From Nitrosomonadales bacterium (GTDB lineage Bacteria > Pseudomonadota > Gammaproteobacteria > Burkholderiales > Gallionellaceae), in contig JACRED010000021.1 in assembly GCA_016218415.1 (NCBI GenBank), positions 27,575-91,574 of the forward strand: 64,000 bases of DNA. The letters run 5' to 3'. Position numbers and translations under genes: made by a program. Positions 1-8,428 of the stretch are shown here, one piece after another. A model generated the notes under the pieces. It saw only the letters and a list, made by a program, of their open reading frames with translations. It was not told the origin of the DNA and searched no databases. How positions within the stretch are numbered: the stretch's first letter is position 1; each line of letters opens with the position of its first letter.

Positions 1-90
1 CTTTTTATCGTAATAGCGGTACACACCCGGCAGCAACGGCAGGCTGGCAACAAACTCTTTGGCCTGGAATTCATGGGCCGAGTCTTTCAC
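1..90 (-). CDS. uvrC: UvrABC excinuclease subunit C, N-terminus only (cut by window edge)
   Basis: Only the first 30 codons lie in the window. The frame reads KEFVASLPLLPGVYRYYD, which matches the start of the GIY-YIG nuclease domain of UvrC (typically LPxxPGVYRM). UvrC makes the dual incisions in nucleotide excision repair. The start chosen is GTG at 90..88: a GAGAG ribosome site lies just upstream, and the GTG overlaps the TGA of the preceding glycosylase-like gene (GTGA), implying translational coupling. The identification rests on a short stretch but the motif is characteristic. The catalytic residues lie outside the window. Confidence 0.8.
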   Translation of the reverse strand, partial: MKDSAHEFQAKEFVASLPLLPGVYRYYDKK

Positions 91-725
91 ATCAAATCTC
101 TCAGGCCTGCGGAAAACTGGGTCGCTCCGCCATTGGCCGGATGGCGCACAGAGCCTGCCGTGCGGATGCCCATCTCGTGCAGCAACCCTTCCGACTTCTT
201 GCCGACCGCGACAATCTTGGCATCCGGGAATGCTGCTGTCAGCATCCGCAGCGCCGGTTCACCCAGGCTGATCTCGGATGGGGTGGGCGTTCTGTTCGAC
301 CACAGGTTATCCGGACGATACGGGTGCAACTGCATCGCATTCCAGAGGATGGTGCGTTTTTCAATACCCAGTCTGTGGAGCGTCTTCCAGACGATGGTGG
401 CCGATGGCTCGGAGAACGGCAATCGCCTTGTCGAAAGCCGCCCGGTCAATGCGGGGATGCGCGGGATAACGCCCTCGCCCAGCAAACGTTCGCTGGTGAA
501 AGCGATCCCGCTATAACGGCAACCCTGATATCCGGGCGCTTCCCCGGCCAGAATGAATTCCGGATCACAGTCCAGATGAAGCGCAAGCCGGTTCAGCTTT
601 TCTGCGGGACCGTTTCCGGCAGCATCGTGCGGGCAACGATCCTGCCAGGGATTAAAAAGCCCGGATACCCCGGATGGAAGTGTCTCAACAAGGTTGCGGG
701 CAAGAGATAATTTTGGGCTATTCAT
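87..725 (-). CDS. uracil-DNA glycosylase-like family protein
   Basis: A 212-residue protein. Seen: GEAPGYQG at residues 61-68, matching motif 1 of the UDG superfamily (GEAPGxxE/G), and HPANGG near residue 195 at the place of the C-terminal HPS-type motif. Known: members remove uracil or other damaged bases, and several families in this fold differ in their catalytic residue, so the substrate cannot be fixed from sequence alone. The open frame extends upstream over the neighbouring gene; ATG at 725 is preferred because it sits 11 bp after that gene's stop with a weak GAAAG site. It overlaps the uvrC start by 4 nt, so two DNA-repair genes appear coupled. Confidence 0.75.
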   Translation of the reverse strand: MNSPKLSLARNLVETLPSGVSGLFNPWQDRCPHDAAGNGPAEKLNRLALHLDCDPEFILAGEAPGYQGCRYSGIAFTSERLLGEGVIPRIPALTGRLSTRRLPFSEPSATIVWKTLHRLGIEKRTILWNAMQLHPYRPDNLWSNRTPTPSEISLGEPALRMLTAAFPDAKIVAVGKKSEGLLHEMGIRTAGSVRHPANGGATQFSAGLRDLM

Positions 726-736
726 AATGCGTGCTT

Positions 737-2884
737 TCAATTGCCTGTGCCTTTGCCGCCAATGATACCCAGATACCACAAGGCGGCCAGCGCGCAAACG
801 GCCAACAGGACCAGCAGGTAATACGGCCAGCGCGACTTTTTCTCCGCGAACGGGTCGATCAGCGAACGATGCGCCCCCTTGGGCAGGTGGGCAAGGCCGG
901 TCAGCGTGGTACCGAACGGGATGTTGACCAGCAAACGGGCGTTGATCGCCCAGCCGTTCGCGTCCAGTATCGGGCCAAGGTTGCGCCGCTTCAGCTTGAA
1001 CCACGCCAGCACCATCGACGGGCAGGACACCAGCAACATCAGCCCGATCACCGCCAACGGTATCTGCCAGAACTTCAGCCCCAGCAAACCGCCGACGATA
1101 GACGCGAGTATCCCGCCGATGGCGCCGATCGCCAGACCGATCGCGGCGAAGATACCGGCGAACTTGCCCACATCGAAAGGCGGCTTGGGCGGCGCGGCGG
1201 GCGCTTCAAGCGGCCCCTTGCTGCTGTCCACCACCGCTTTGAGCATCTTGTCTTCCACCGAGCTGGCCTTGGAAGCGGCAAACTTTTGCAGCTGGTCGCC
1301 GATCAGCTTGGAAACCTTTTTGTAGGGAGACCAGAATGCCTGGCGGATACTGATCGGGTTGTCGATGATGCGCACGATGCCGGCATCCCAATCCTGGCCC
1401 TTGCGGTCGTAGAACACGCCGTTGCGGCCCACCATCAGGAAATCCGCATCCCCCGCCGTGAATGCCGCAACGATATTCATCTTCTCGGCCCCGCCCTTGC
1501 GCACGCATTCGCAATAGGCCAGGCACATCCCGCTCATATTGGCGTAAGCCGCATGTTTGCCCACGTCCTCGACTTTGACGCACAGCTGGCAACTGCGCCC
1601 GTCCAGATAAAGCGTTCCCATCTGGAAGATCGCCTTGCCCTTACCCGTGTAAAAATTTCGGAACGACACGAAGTTGTTCACCAGCGTGAACAGGTCGCGC
1701 TGATAGCGGATCAACCTTTCCACCGAGCGGATCGCCTTGACTTCGCCTTCGACCGATTTGTCCTGTGCGATCAGGTCATCGATCACCGCCTTGTGTCCGG
1801 AAGCCAGAATCTCGCTTATCCGCGCGCTGCCGAGTTGCTCCGGATTGTTGGCGGGCTTGCCCGTCTGCCATGCTTCAAACGCGACAAATTTGGCGCAAAT
1901 CACCGACCATTCCGATGCACCCAGACTTTCCTTGTTGCCCAATAGCGGCACGACGATCTGCTCTCGCAATGCCTTTACCTGCTCCTGCCAGGCCGGATTG
2001 ATGCCGGATATCAAGGGCAGCGGCTTGTTCGCTTCCACCGTCGCCAGGGGGAAATTGGCCACCTCGATGCTTTGCGCCGACAGATTTTGCGCGGCGAGGC
2101 GCTGATAATCGTCAGCGGAACGGCTGAGCGGCACGGCGGCACGCCCATCGTATGCGGCCAACTGGCAGCGGATGAAATAATCGTCCACCTTGCCCCTGAT
2201 GGCATGGAAGACATCCGCCGCAGCTGCTGTCTTGTCGCCCATGAACAGGATGGCCGCATCCTGCTTGCCTGTTGCGAGCCATGCCGAATAGGCCGTGGCT
2301 TCGGCAAAGAACTTGTCGCTGATGTCCCGGTTGATGCCGGCTTCGCTGCTCATATCGGGGACCGAACCGTTGCACTTGATGATGTCCTCCACCGTCGCGC
2401 GCAACCCGGCATCGCGGATATGCTTCGGACAGATTACCCCGTCGCCGTTGAATTCCAGTCCGGCCACCAGCTTTTCGATGTCGGCCATGTCCGCCAGGGA
2501 GATCGCGGTCGCGTCGGGCTTGCCGAGATTCTTCAGGATATGCCTGGCCGAGGCCAGCACCCGTTTGCCCTCCTCGCCGCTGTCGTCGATATCGGCCAGC
2601 GACAGGCTATCCGTGCCCTGTATCAGCAGATCGGGGTTCTTCAGCAATCCACCCGCCCAAGCGATCGCCGCCAGCACCTCATTGGCGCGCACATGACCGT
2701 CCGCATCGCCGTCGATCAGGTCCAGCGTTCTGGCATCGAACTCGATGCCGCGTGTCGGACAACTCAACGCCGCCCACAACTTCTGGTCGAGGTCCTTGAG
2801 CGCCAGCAGATCGGCGCCGTTATCCAGCTGTGCCTGATCGAACCCGCCCGCGCGGAAGAATTTCCAGATGTGTGTCGGGGTCAT
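737..2884 (-). CDS. large EF-hand-containing protein with C-terminal membrane segments, unknown function
   Basis: A 715-residue protein without an assigned function. Seen: a canonical EF-hand-like loop DGDADGHVRANE near residues 50-60, a second acidic loop (FNGDGVI) around residue 145, a long soluble middle with scattered Cys (one CQLCVK), and a C-terminal hydrophobic region of about 130 residues with three or four membrane segments (Gly/Ala/Ile-rich, then an LLVLLAVCALAAL segment). Its proline-rich linker precedes the membrane part. The start at 2884 has AGGAG six bases upstream. Inference: a calcium-responsive, membrane-anchored protein with its bulk on one face; the direction is unknown as no signal peptide is visible. 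The ORF remains open upstream to 3211 only as an overlap with rlmJ. Confidence 0.7.
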   Translation of the reverse strand: MTPTHIWKFFRAGGFDQAQLDNGADLLALKDLDQKLWAALSCPTRGIEFDARTLDLIDGDADGHVRANEVLAAIAWAGGLLKNPDLLIQGTDSLSLADIDDSGEEGKRVLASARHILKNLGKPDATAISLADMADIEKLVAGLEFNGDGVICPKHIRDAGLRATVEDIIKCNGSVPDMSSEAGINRDISDKFFAEATAYSAWLATGKQDAAILFMGDKTAAAADVFHAIRGKVDDYFIRCQLAAYDGRAAVPLSRSADDYQRLAAQNLSAQSIEVANFPLATVEANKPLPLISGINPAWQEQVKALREQIVVPLLGNKESLGASEWSVICAKFVAFEAWQTGKPANNPEQLGSARISEILASGHKAVIDDLIAQDKSVEGEVKAIRSVERLIRYQRDLFTLVNNFVSFRNFYTGKGKAIFQMGTLYLDGRSCQLCVKVEDVGKHAAYANMSGMCLAYCECVRKGGAEKMNIVAAFTAGDADFLMVGRNGVFYDRKGQDWDAGIVRIIDNPISIRQAFWSPYKKVSKLIGDQLQKFAASKASSVEDKMLKAVVDSSKGPLEAPAAPPKPPFDVGKFAGIFAAIGLAIGAIGGILASIVGGLLGLKFWQIPLAVIGLMLLVSCPSMVLAWFKLKRRNLGPILDANGWAINARLLVNIPFGTTLTGLAHLPKGAHRSLIDPFAEKKSRWPYYLLVLLAVCALAALWYLGIIGGKGTGN

Positions 2885-2949
2885 GGCGTGCTCCTTGCCG
2901 GACTGTTGAGGGAGTGGTTGATTATACAAGCCCTGCCGGCAAAAACCCG

Positions 2950-3795
2950 TCAGCCATTCTGCTGCTCCAGCGTAAACGAGGCCTGCGCATCCTGGCCGAG
3001 ATGCAGCACCAGGTATGGCATCACCTCCTGCAACACGGCATGCAAAGTCCACGGCGGATTGAGGATGAACATCCCGCTGCCGTGCATGCCGAAGCCGTCC
3101 TCGCCGGGAGCCTGCACGCTGAGCGCGACATGCAGCCAGCTCTTCACCGGCAACTGCTTGAGCTGCTCCGGCAACTGCCGCGCCTCGGCGCGCTGCAACT
3201 GCGGGTACCACACCGCATAGGCCCCGTTGGCGAAGCGCTTCAGGCCTTCGCGCAATGCCGACACGACGCGCCGGTAATCCTGCTTGTCTTCATAGGGCGG
3301 GTCGATCAGCACCAGCGCGCGGCGCGGCGGAGGCGGCAACAGCGCTTTCAGCGCGCCGAAGCCGTCGGCTTCCTGCATCAACACCCGCGTGCCATGTCCG
3401 GCAAAGTTCTGCTGCAATATCTCGCTGTCGGTCGGGTGCAACTCGAACAGCCTCATTTTGTCCTGCTCGCGCAACAATTCCAGCGCGACCAGCGGCGAAC
3501 CGGGATAGAGCTTCATCCGACCGTCGGGATTGATGCGCTTCACCAGCGCCACATAATCCGCCAGCGATGCGGGCAGATCCTCGCGCGACCACAACCGCGC
3601 GATGCCGCTCTCGTACTCCGCATTCTGCGTCGCATAGCCGCTGTCCAGCGCATAACAACCCGCCCCGGCATGGGTGTCGATGTACCAGAACGGCTTGTCC
3701 TTCTGCGCCAGATAGCGCAGCAACTGCACCTCGATGTAGTGTTTCAGCACATCGGCGTGGTTGCCTGCATGGAAGGCGTGGCGGTAACTCAGCAT
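2950..3795 (-). CDS. rlmJ: 23S rRNA (adenine2030-N6)-methyltransferase RlmJ
   Basis: A 281-residue protein, the normal size for RlmJ. Seen: the typical N-terminus MLSYRHAFHAGNHADVLKH, the SAM-binding segment DTHAGAGCY around residues 40-48, and the catalytic DPPYE at 165-169 (the D/N-PP-Y/F motif of N6-adenine methyltransferases). Known: RlmJ methylates A2030 of 23S rRNA before ribosome assembly. The gene stands alone between the EF-hand gene and a repeat-bearing spacer; it was formerly annotated as a competence or DNA-utilisation protein (ComJ/YhiR) in related genomes. Confidence 0.93.
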   Translation of the reverse strand: MLSYRHAFHAGNHADVLKHYIEVQLLRYLAQKDKPFWYIDTHAGAGCYALDSGYATQNAEYESGIARLWSREDLPASLADYVALVKRINPDGRMKLYPGSPLVALELLREQDKMRLFELHPTDSEILQQNFAGHGTRVLMQEADGFGALKALLPPPPRRALVLIDPPYEDKQDYRRVVSALREGLKRFANGAYAVWYPQLQRAEARQLPEQLKQLPVKSWLHVALSVQAPGEDGFGMHGSGMFILNPPWTLHAVLQEVMPYLVLHLGQDAQASFTLEQQNG

Positions 3796-3879
3796 GGGTT
3801 TCGTGTCATGAATTGTGCGGGACGGGATTGTGCCACGCTATTGATCCGGCAAAAAATTCAACAGTGCTGCATAAGCACT

Positions 3880-3972
3880 CCGTTCGTGGTGAGCTTGTCG
3901 AACCATGAAGGGAGAACTTATTCAGGTCCAAGTGTTTAATGAGCCGCCCTTCGACAAGCTCAGGGCGAACGG
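3880..3972. repeat. REP-like inverted pair
   Basis: Two copies of a degenerate element with core TGAGCTTGTCGAA face each other: 3880-3911 on plus and 3946-3972 on minus. Each starts at its outer end with CCGTTCG. Such elements are dispersed in intergenic spaces of many proteobacteria and can form stem-loops in RNA. This pair fills the spacer between rlmJ and the end of the polysaccharide locus. Related copies lie at 6089-6153, 39373-39431 and inside hoxF. Confidence 0.75.
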
Positions 3973-3976
3973 TGGA

Positions 3977-4984
3977 CTATACAACTCGCACAGCCTCACT
4001 ATCAACTCCCCTCGATTTGCGATACCAGTCTGCCGTTGCGCGCAGCCCCCGGTCCAGCGTGCAAGGCGCTATCCAGTTCAGCTCACGGCGTATTTTTGCA
4101 TCACTCACGCGCAACGAGCCGAACAGCCTGTCCACCTGCGCGGAGCGCCCCAGCAAGGCCGCAATACCGCGCAATAGCAGGGGCGGAAAATAGAACGCGC
4201 GGCTGTTGCGCCCCAGTGCATCGGCGATCTTTTCCGCCAGCATCGCGGTCGAAACATCCTGTCCATCGCTGACCAGATAGGTTTGTCCCGCAGCCGCAGC
4301 ATGAGTCGCGCAGGCGATCAGCGCATCGGCCAGATTGCCAACATACACCAGGCTGCGCGCGTTGCGCGCGCCCGCCAGCGGCAAGGGAATGCCTTTATCG
4401 ATTGCGGCCAGCAGGCTGATGAAGTTCCCCTTCACGCCGGGGCCGTACACCAGCGGCGGGCGCACGATCACGACTTCCAGCCCGGTTTCCTGCGCGATGC
4501 GCTGCAACGCCTGTTCGGCCTGCCATTTCGAGATGCCATAGGGGTCCTGCGGGTCGGCTTCGTCCAGTTCCGTGAACGGCTGAGATGCCGAAGTTTTCTC
4601 CCCGTTCACCTTGATCGAGCTCGCATAGACCAGCCGCTGCACCCCGGCGCGCGCCGCCTGCCGGGCCAGATTCGCCGTGCCCTCCAGATTGACCCTGAGA
4701 AATTCCGCCAGCGGGTCGGCGCTGGTGTCTTTCATCACATGCACCCGCGCGGCCAGGTGGAACACCACCTCCACGCCGCGCAGCGCATCCGTCCAGTCGG
4801 TGTCGCCGTCGATATCGCCCACTGTGACCGCTTGCGCGCCATCCGGCCCTGGCGCCGACGAGCGCACCGCTGCCCTGACCTGCCAGCCCCGGCGCAGCAT
4901 CTCGGCACACAGGCATCTGCCGACAAAACCGCTGGCTCCGGTGACGAGCGCCGTTCCGTTCCCCGGTATAGCGGCGTTGCTCAT
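3977..4984 (-). CDS. NAD-dependent epimerase/dehydratase (extended SDR), polysaccharide locus
   Basis: A 335-residue extended short-chain dehydrogenase. Seen: the NAD-binding VTGASGFVG near the N-terminus, a HLAARVHV segment, and the catalytic YGISK (YxxxK) near residue 155. Known: such proteins (WbpV or WcaG style) carry out 4-keto reduction or 4-epimerisation of UDP-sugars in O-antigen pathways; the exact substrate cannot be read from sequence. The start at 4984 overlaps the galE stop (ATGA), so the two are coupled. It is the last gene of the polysaccharide locus, and its stop lies 4 bp from a REP-like repeat. Confidence 0.8.
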   Translation of the reverse strand: MSNAAIPGNGTALVTGASGFVGRCLCAEMLRRGWQVRAAVRSSAPGPDGAQAVTVGDIDGDTDWTDALRGVEVVFHLAARVHVMKDTSADPLAEFLRVNLEGTANLARQAARAGVQRLVYASSIKVNGEKTSASQPFTELDEADPQDPYGISKWQAEQALQRIAQETGLEVVIVRPPLVYGPGVKGNFISLLAAIDKGIPLPLAGARNARSLVYVGNLADALIACATHAAAAGQTYLVSDGQDVSTAMLAEKIADALGRNSRAFYFPPLLLRGIAALLGRSAQVDRLFGSLRVSDAKIRRELNWIAPCTLDRGLRATADWYRKSRGVDSEAVRVV

Positions 4985-6006
4985 GCCCGGTAGCCTTTGG
5001 GGTTCATAGACTGCCAGCGCCATGCGTCCTTGCACATCGCCTCCAGGCCGCGTTGCGCCTTCCAGCCCATCGTGCGTTCTGCCAGAGCTGCGCTGGCATA
5101 ACTGACCGCGATGTCCCCTGCCCTGCGCGGCAAAAACTCATAAGGCACACGCACGCCGTTGTGCTTTTCAAACGCCAGAACCATTTCCAGCACCGATATG
5201 CCTTTCCCCGTGCCCACGTTGACCAGCAGAAAATTGCGGGCTGCGTCATCCAGGTCCGACAGATAACGCAGTGCGGCCAGATGGCTTTCTGCCAGATCCA
5301 TCACGTGTATGAAGTCGCGCACGCCGGTCCCGTCGGGCGTATCGTAGTCTTTGCCGAATATGCTCAGTTTCGGGCGCATCCCCAGCGCCGCCTGGGTGAT
5401 CATCGGCATCAGGTTGCTGGGCGTATCCAGCGGGTTCTCCCCGATCAGGCCGCTAGTATGCGCCCCGACGGGATTGAAATAGCGCAAACACGCTACTCGC
5501 CAGTCCGGATCGGCTGCGGCCAAGTCGCGCAGGATGTTTTCCACGATCAGTTTGGACTGTCCATAGGGATTGTTGGGCGCCACGTGGGTATCCTCGGAGA
5601 CCGGCATAACGATGGGGTCGCCATAAATGTTGGCGGTGGAAGAGAACACCAGCTGCTTCACGCCCGCGTGCTGCATGGCCTTGAGCAACGCAAGCGTGCC
5701 CGCCACATTGTTGTCGTAATAGCGGACCGGTTCCCTGATGGATTCGCCGACCACTTTCAGCCCGGCAAAATGGATCACCGCCTCGGGCCGGAAATCGGCA
5801 AACACCGTTCCAAGCAAGTTGCCGTCGCGAATATCGCCCGCAAAAAAATCCGGCTGGCGCCCCGTGATCTGCGCGATTCGTTGCAGGACCACCGGGTCGC
5901 TGTTGCTCAGGTTATCCAGAATCGCCACCTCGTGCCCGGCATCCAGCAATGCCACACAGGTATGCGAACCGATATAGCCCAGACCGCCCGTCACCAGAAT
6001 ACGCAT
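4981..6006 (-). CDS. galE: UDP-glucose 4-epimerase
   Basis: About 341 residues, the usual GalE length. Seen: MRILVTGGLGYIGSHT (NAD-binding Rossmann glycine motif), SSTANIYG (catalytic Ser region), and YGQSK (YxxxK). GalE interconverts UDP-glucose and UDP-galactose and supplies galactose residues for the polysaccharide. ATG at 6006 matches the family N-terminus; a TTG two codons upstream (6012) is an alternative with a slightly better placed GAAAG. It overlaps the next epimerase gene by 4 nt. Confidence 0.92.
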   Translation of the reverse strand: MRILVTGGLGYIGSHTCVALLDAGHEVAILDNLSNSDPVVLQRIAQITGRQPDFFAGDIRDGNLLGTVFADFRPEAVIHFAGLKVVGESIREPVRYYDNNVAGTLALLKAMQHAGVKQLVFSSTANIYGDPIVMPVSEDTHVAPNNPYGQSKLIVENILRDLAAADPDWRVACLRYFNPVGAHTSGLIGENPLDTPSNLMPMITQAALGMRPKLSIFGKDYDTPDGTGVRDFIHVMDLAESHLAALRYLSDLDDAARNFLLVNVGTGKGISVLEMVLAFEKHNGVRVPYEFLPRRAGDIAVSYASAALAERTMGWKAQRGLEAMCKDAWRWQSMNPKGYRA

Positions 6007-6088
6007 GTTCAACTCAACTTTCGCAGTTCATCAATCGGTAAAATTTACAACTTCATCTATATGATCCGGCACGAATAGAATTGATATT

Positions 6089-6153
6089 CCGTTCGGCCTG
6101 AGCCTGTCGAAGGCTTATCGCCATTCATGTTTCGACAAGCTCAACACGAACGG
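6089..6153. repeat. REP-like inverted pair
   Basis: Same family as the repeat near 3.9 kb. One copy at 6089-6113 (core TGAGCCTGTCGAAGG) faces a second at 6131-6153 (TTCGACAAGCTCA core), separated by a 17-bp spacer, so the RNA could fold into one hairpin. It separates galE from the upstream glycosyltransferase and could stabilise or terminate transcripts. No run of T follows, so a simple intrinsic terminator is not evident. Confidence 0.7.
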
Positions 6154-6176
6154 CTTAATACTTGATAGGTGCCGGA

Positions 6177-7406
6177 TCAATCATGACGAGCCGCGACATC
6201 CTTAAAATGCGCCGCAAGCTCTGCCACCCGGTCCGGCAAGTAATAGTGGGCCATGAAATACTTACGTCCATTTTTGCCCAGGCAGTCACGCTCCTCGGGC
6301 TGCATTTCATAAAGCCCGAGCACGGCTTTCGCCAGTGCCTCAGCATCGCCTGCGGGACAGGCCGATCCGGCATTTGCCTTGCTCACCACCTTGGCCGATT
6401 CTCCGTTGCTGCTGACGATGATCGGCTTCCCCGCCGCCAGATAACCTTGCAACTTGCTTGGAATGGTTGCCGAAAGCGCCGGGTCATCCCGCAAGGTCAG
6501 CAGCAACACCGATGCCGATGCATAGATCGCCCCCATATCCTCGGCCGCCACACGCCCCGTCATGACCACATTATCCAATTGGCCGGCCGCGATGGATTCA
6601 GTGATAGCGCCAGCCATGCTGCCGTCACCGACCAGAAAGAATTTGATGTTACGCGCATCACGCAACAATTTGGCGGCGTCTATGATCGTCTCGCACGATT
6701 GGGCCGTGCCGATATTGCCCGCAAAGACGACCGCAAAACTCCGCCCTATCTCCTTGGCCAGGTTGGACTGACCCGACGTGGCATTCCCCGCCAGCACATC
6801 CTCTGCCGAGTTCGGGAAATAGCGTATCTTTCCTGTGTTGCTTACCAAGCCCTCGACCGAGGCACGGAAGCCCTCGGACTGGATCAGGATGGAATCGGCG
6901 TAGCGATAGATATAACGCACCGCCGCTCTGACCATGCCCAACAGCCACCTGCTTCTGACAAAGCCGGTCGATTGCAGGGCGTCCGGCCAGATGTCCTGCA
7001 CCCACAGCACGACCGGGGCGCGTTTCAGCCAGGCCACAAAAATTGCGGGCATAGCCTGCACCAGCGGCGATGGCGCATAGATGAAAACCACATCGAATCT
7101 TTTCCCGCGCAACGCGTAAGGCGCAAACAGATAGCCGGATAAAACGAATGACAGATAATTCATCGCCAACCCCAGCGCAGAGCCGCTTCCGCGTTCCCTG
7201 AGCGGTATCCGGATCACGTCGAACCCGGCGTATTTTTCCCGTTGTATGCCTGCGGCCTGGTAGCCCGCGAAGACCTTCCCTGCCGGATAGTTCGGCTTGC
7301 CGGTCAGCACGGTCACTTCCGCGCCCTGCTCGTGCAGGCTGCGCGCGACGGCATTGATATGGAAATTCTCCGGCCAGAAATACTGCGTCCAGATCAGCAC
7401 TTTCAT
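6177..7406 (-). CDS. glycosyltransferase family 4, WbuB-like
   Basis: A 409-residue GT-B glycosyltransferase. Seen: the N-terminus MKVLIWTQYFWPENFHINA, typical of the WbuB group, then FAGNIGTAQSCE at the donor-site start and a C-terminal region where the usual E-x7-E is degenerate (YLAAGKPIIVSS). Known: WbuB-type enzymes transfer N-acetyl-L-fucosamine or a related L-amino sugar to O-antigen. Context supports this, because the locus also encodes a UDP-L-amino-sugar pathway. The start codon overlaps the stop of the preceding glycosyltransferase gene (ATGA). Confidence 0.82.
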   Translation of the reverse strand: MKVLIWTQYFWPENFHINAVARSLHEQGAEVTVLTGKPNYPAGKVFAGYQAAGIQREKYAGFDVIRIPLRERGSGSALGLAMNYLSFVLSGYLFAPYALRGKRFDVVFIYAPSPLVQAMPAIFVAWLKRAPVVLWVQDIWPDALQSTGFVRSRWLLGMVRAAVRYIYRYADSILIQSEGFRASVEGLVSNTGKIRYFPNSAEDVLAGNATSGQSNLAKEIGRSFAVVFAGNIGTAQSCETIIDAAKLLRDARNIKFFLVGDGSMAGAITESIAAGQLDNVVMTGRVAAEDMGAIYASASVLLLTLRDDPALSATIPSKLQGYLAAGKPIIVSSNGESAKVVSKANAGSACPAGDAEALAKAVLGLYEMQPEERDCLGKNGRKYFMAHYYLPDRVAELAAHFKDVAARHD

Positions 7407-8428
7407 TTCAGGACTTCAGCCATAAAATCCTCAGGCAGCCTCATGGTCGCGACCGGTTCCGGCTTTCCCATAAATCTCCTCACCGCGCGGGCGATCGATA
7501 TGGGCGAATGAGGATCGAAGGTTTGCGCCGGATCGACCACATCGCGCACATAATCCATCTCCGGCGCAAGTATCGGCAGCCCGTGCCGGGCCGCCTCGAT
7601 GAGCGGCAGCCCCAGCGACTCGGCAAGTGATGGAAAAATCAGCGCGGAAGAAGCGCCATACAAGCGCTGAATCCCGTCGCCTTGCAGCTTGCCCAGATTG
7701 CTGATGTTAAGTCCATGCCGCTGCTTGAGCGCTTCGATCTCACCGGCAAGCGGGGACTCGCCGGGCACGGTAAGCGCCAGTGCAGGTTTAAAACCCGCCT
7801 CCGCCAGCAAGCGCCAGGCTTCCAGCAAGACAGCGTGGTTCTTGTGGGACTCATCGCTGGCGACGTAAACGAAATCGTACTGCGCATCAGACCTGTCCGT
7901 TTCAACCCTCAGATTGCCCGAAAAAGGGAGCACGACAACTTCAACATCGCTGCCCAGCGTCATTCGGGTGTCTCTTGCCATCGAGGGCGTCTGCACAATG
8001 AATTTATCGGCATGCCCCGAAAATGTACGCAGTATCCAGCGCTCGATCCGCAAGCGCATCCGGGTGCGTATCGGATAAGCGGTGATCGCGTTGCAGGTGA
8101 CGAGGATCCGGTTTTGCAGAAACACGACTACATGGCCGCGCGACGGGAGCAGCGGCGGCAAACCATGAAAACACAGCACCACATCGTTTTCCCGTGCGGT
8201 CCGCCACAAGCGCCATTCCGCACCCAGCCTGGACAGGATGGCTGGGCGGACATAGCGGATCGTTGTTTCGGGAGGCAACTGCAATTGATCGCGCGCGCGC
8301 CGGTCCAGCTGCGCGAATCGGGCTGAGAAACCGGGTGCCGACAGCAAGGATTTCAGCAACGCCAAACCGCCGCCATGATGGACACTGGGCGCATGAACGA
8401 TCAGCCTGGAAGGTTTCTGTTGCATCAC
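7403..8428 (-). CDS. glycosyltransferase family 4
   Basis: A 341-residue GT-B enzyme of the family 4 type. Seen: HAPSVHHGGGLALLKS at the N-terminus (acceptor domain glycine loop), YVASDESHKNH at the nucleotide-sugar domain, and FPSLAESLGLPLIEA, which contains the E-x7-E catalytic motif. Likely acts in the cytoplasm on the growing lipid-linked polysaccharide. It overlaps both neighbours by 4 nt in a run of translationally coupled transferase genes. Sugar specificity is not predictable. Confidence 0.82.
   Translation of the reverse strand: MMQQKPSRLIVHAPSVHHGGGLALLKSLLSAPGFSARFAQLDRRARDQLQLPPETTIRYVRPAILSRLGAEWRLWRTARENDVVLCFHGLPPLLPSRGHVVVFLQNRILVTCNAITAYPIRTRMRLRIERWILRTFSGHADKFIVQTPSMARDTRMTLGSDVEVVVLPFSGNLRVETDRSDAQYDFVYVASDESHKNHAVLLEAWRLLAEAGFKPALALTVPGESPLAGEIEALKQRHGLNISNLGKLQGDGIQRLYGASSALIFPSLAESLGLPLIEAARHGLPILAPEMDYVRDVVDPAQTFDPHSPISIARAVRRFMGKPEPVATMRLPEDFMAEVLK

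Noticed and set aside
731..3220. Long plus-strand ORFs of about 380-400 codons opposite the EF-hand gene
   Set aside because: They lie antisense to a gene with a good ribosome site, and their translations are rich in Arg, Gln and His with no family motifs; typical shadows of GC-rich coding DNA.
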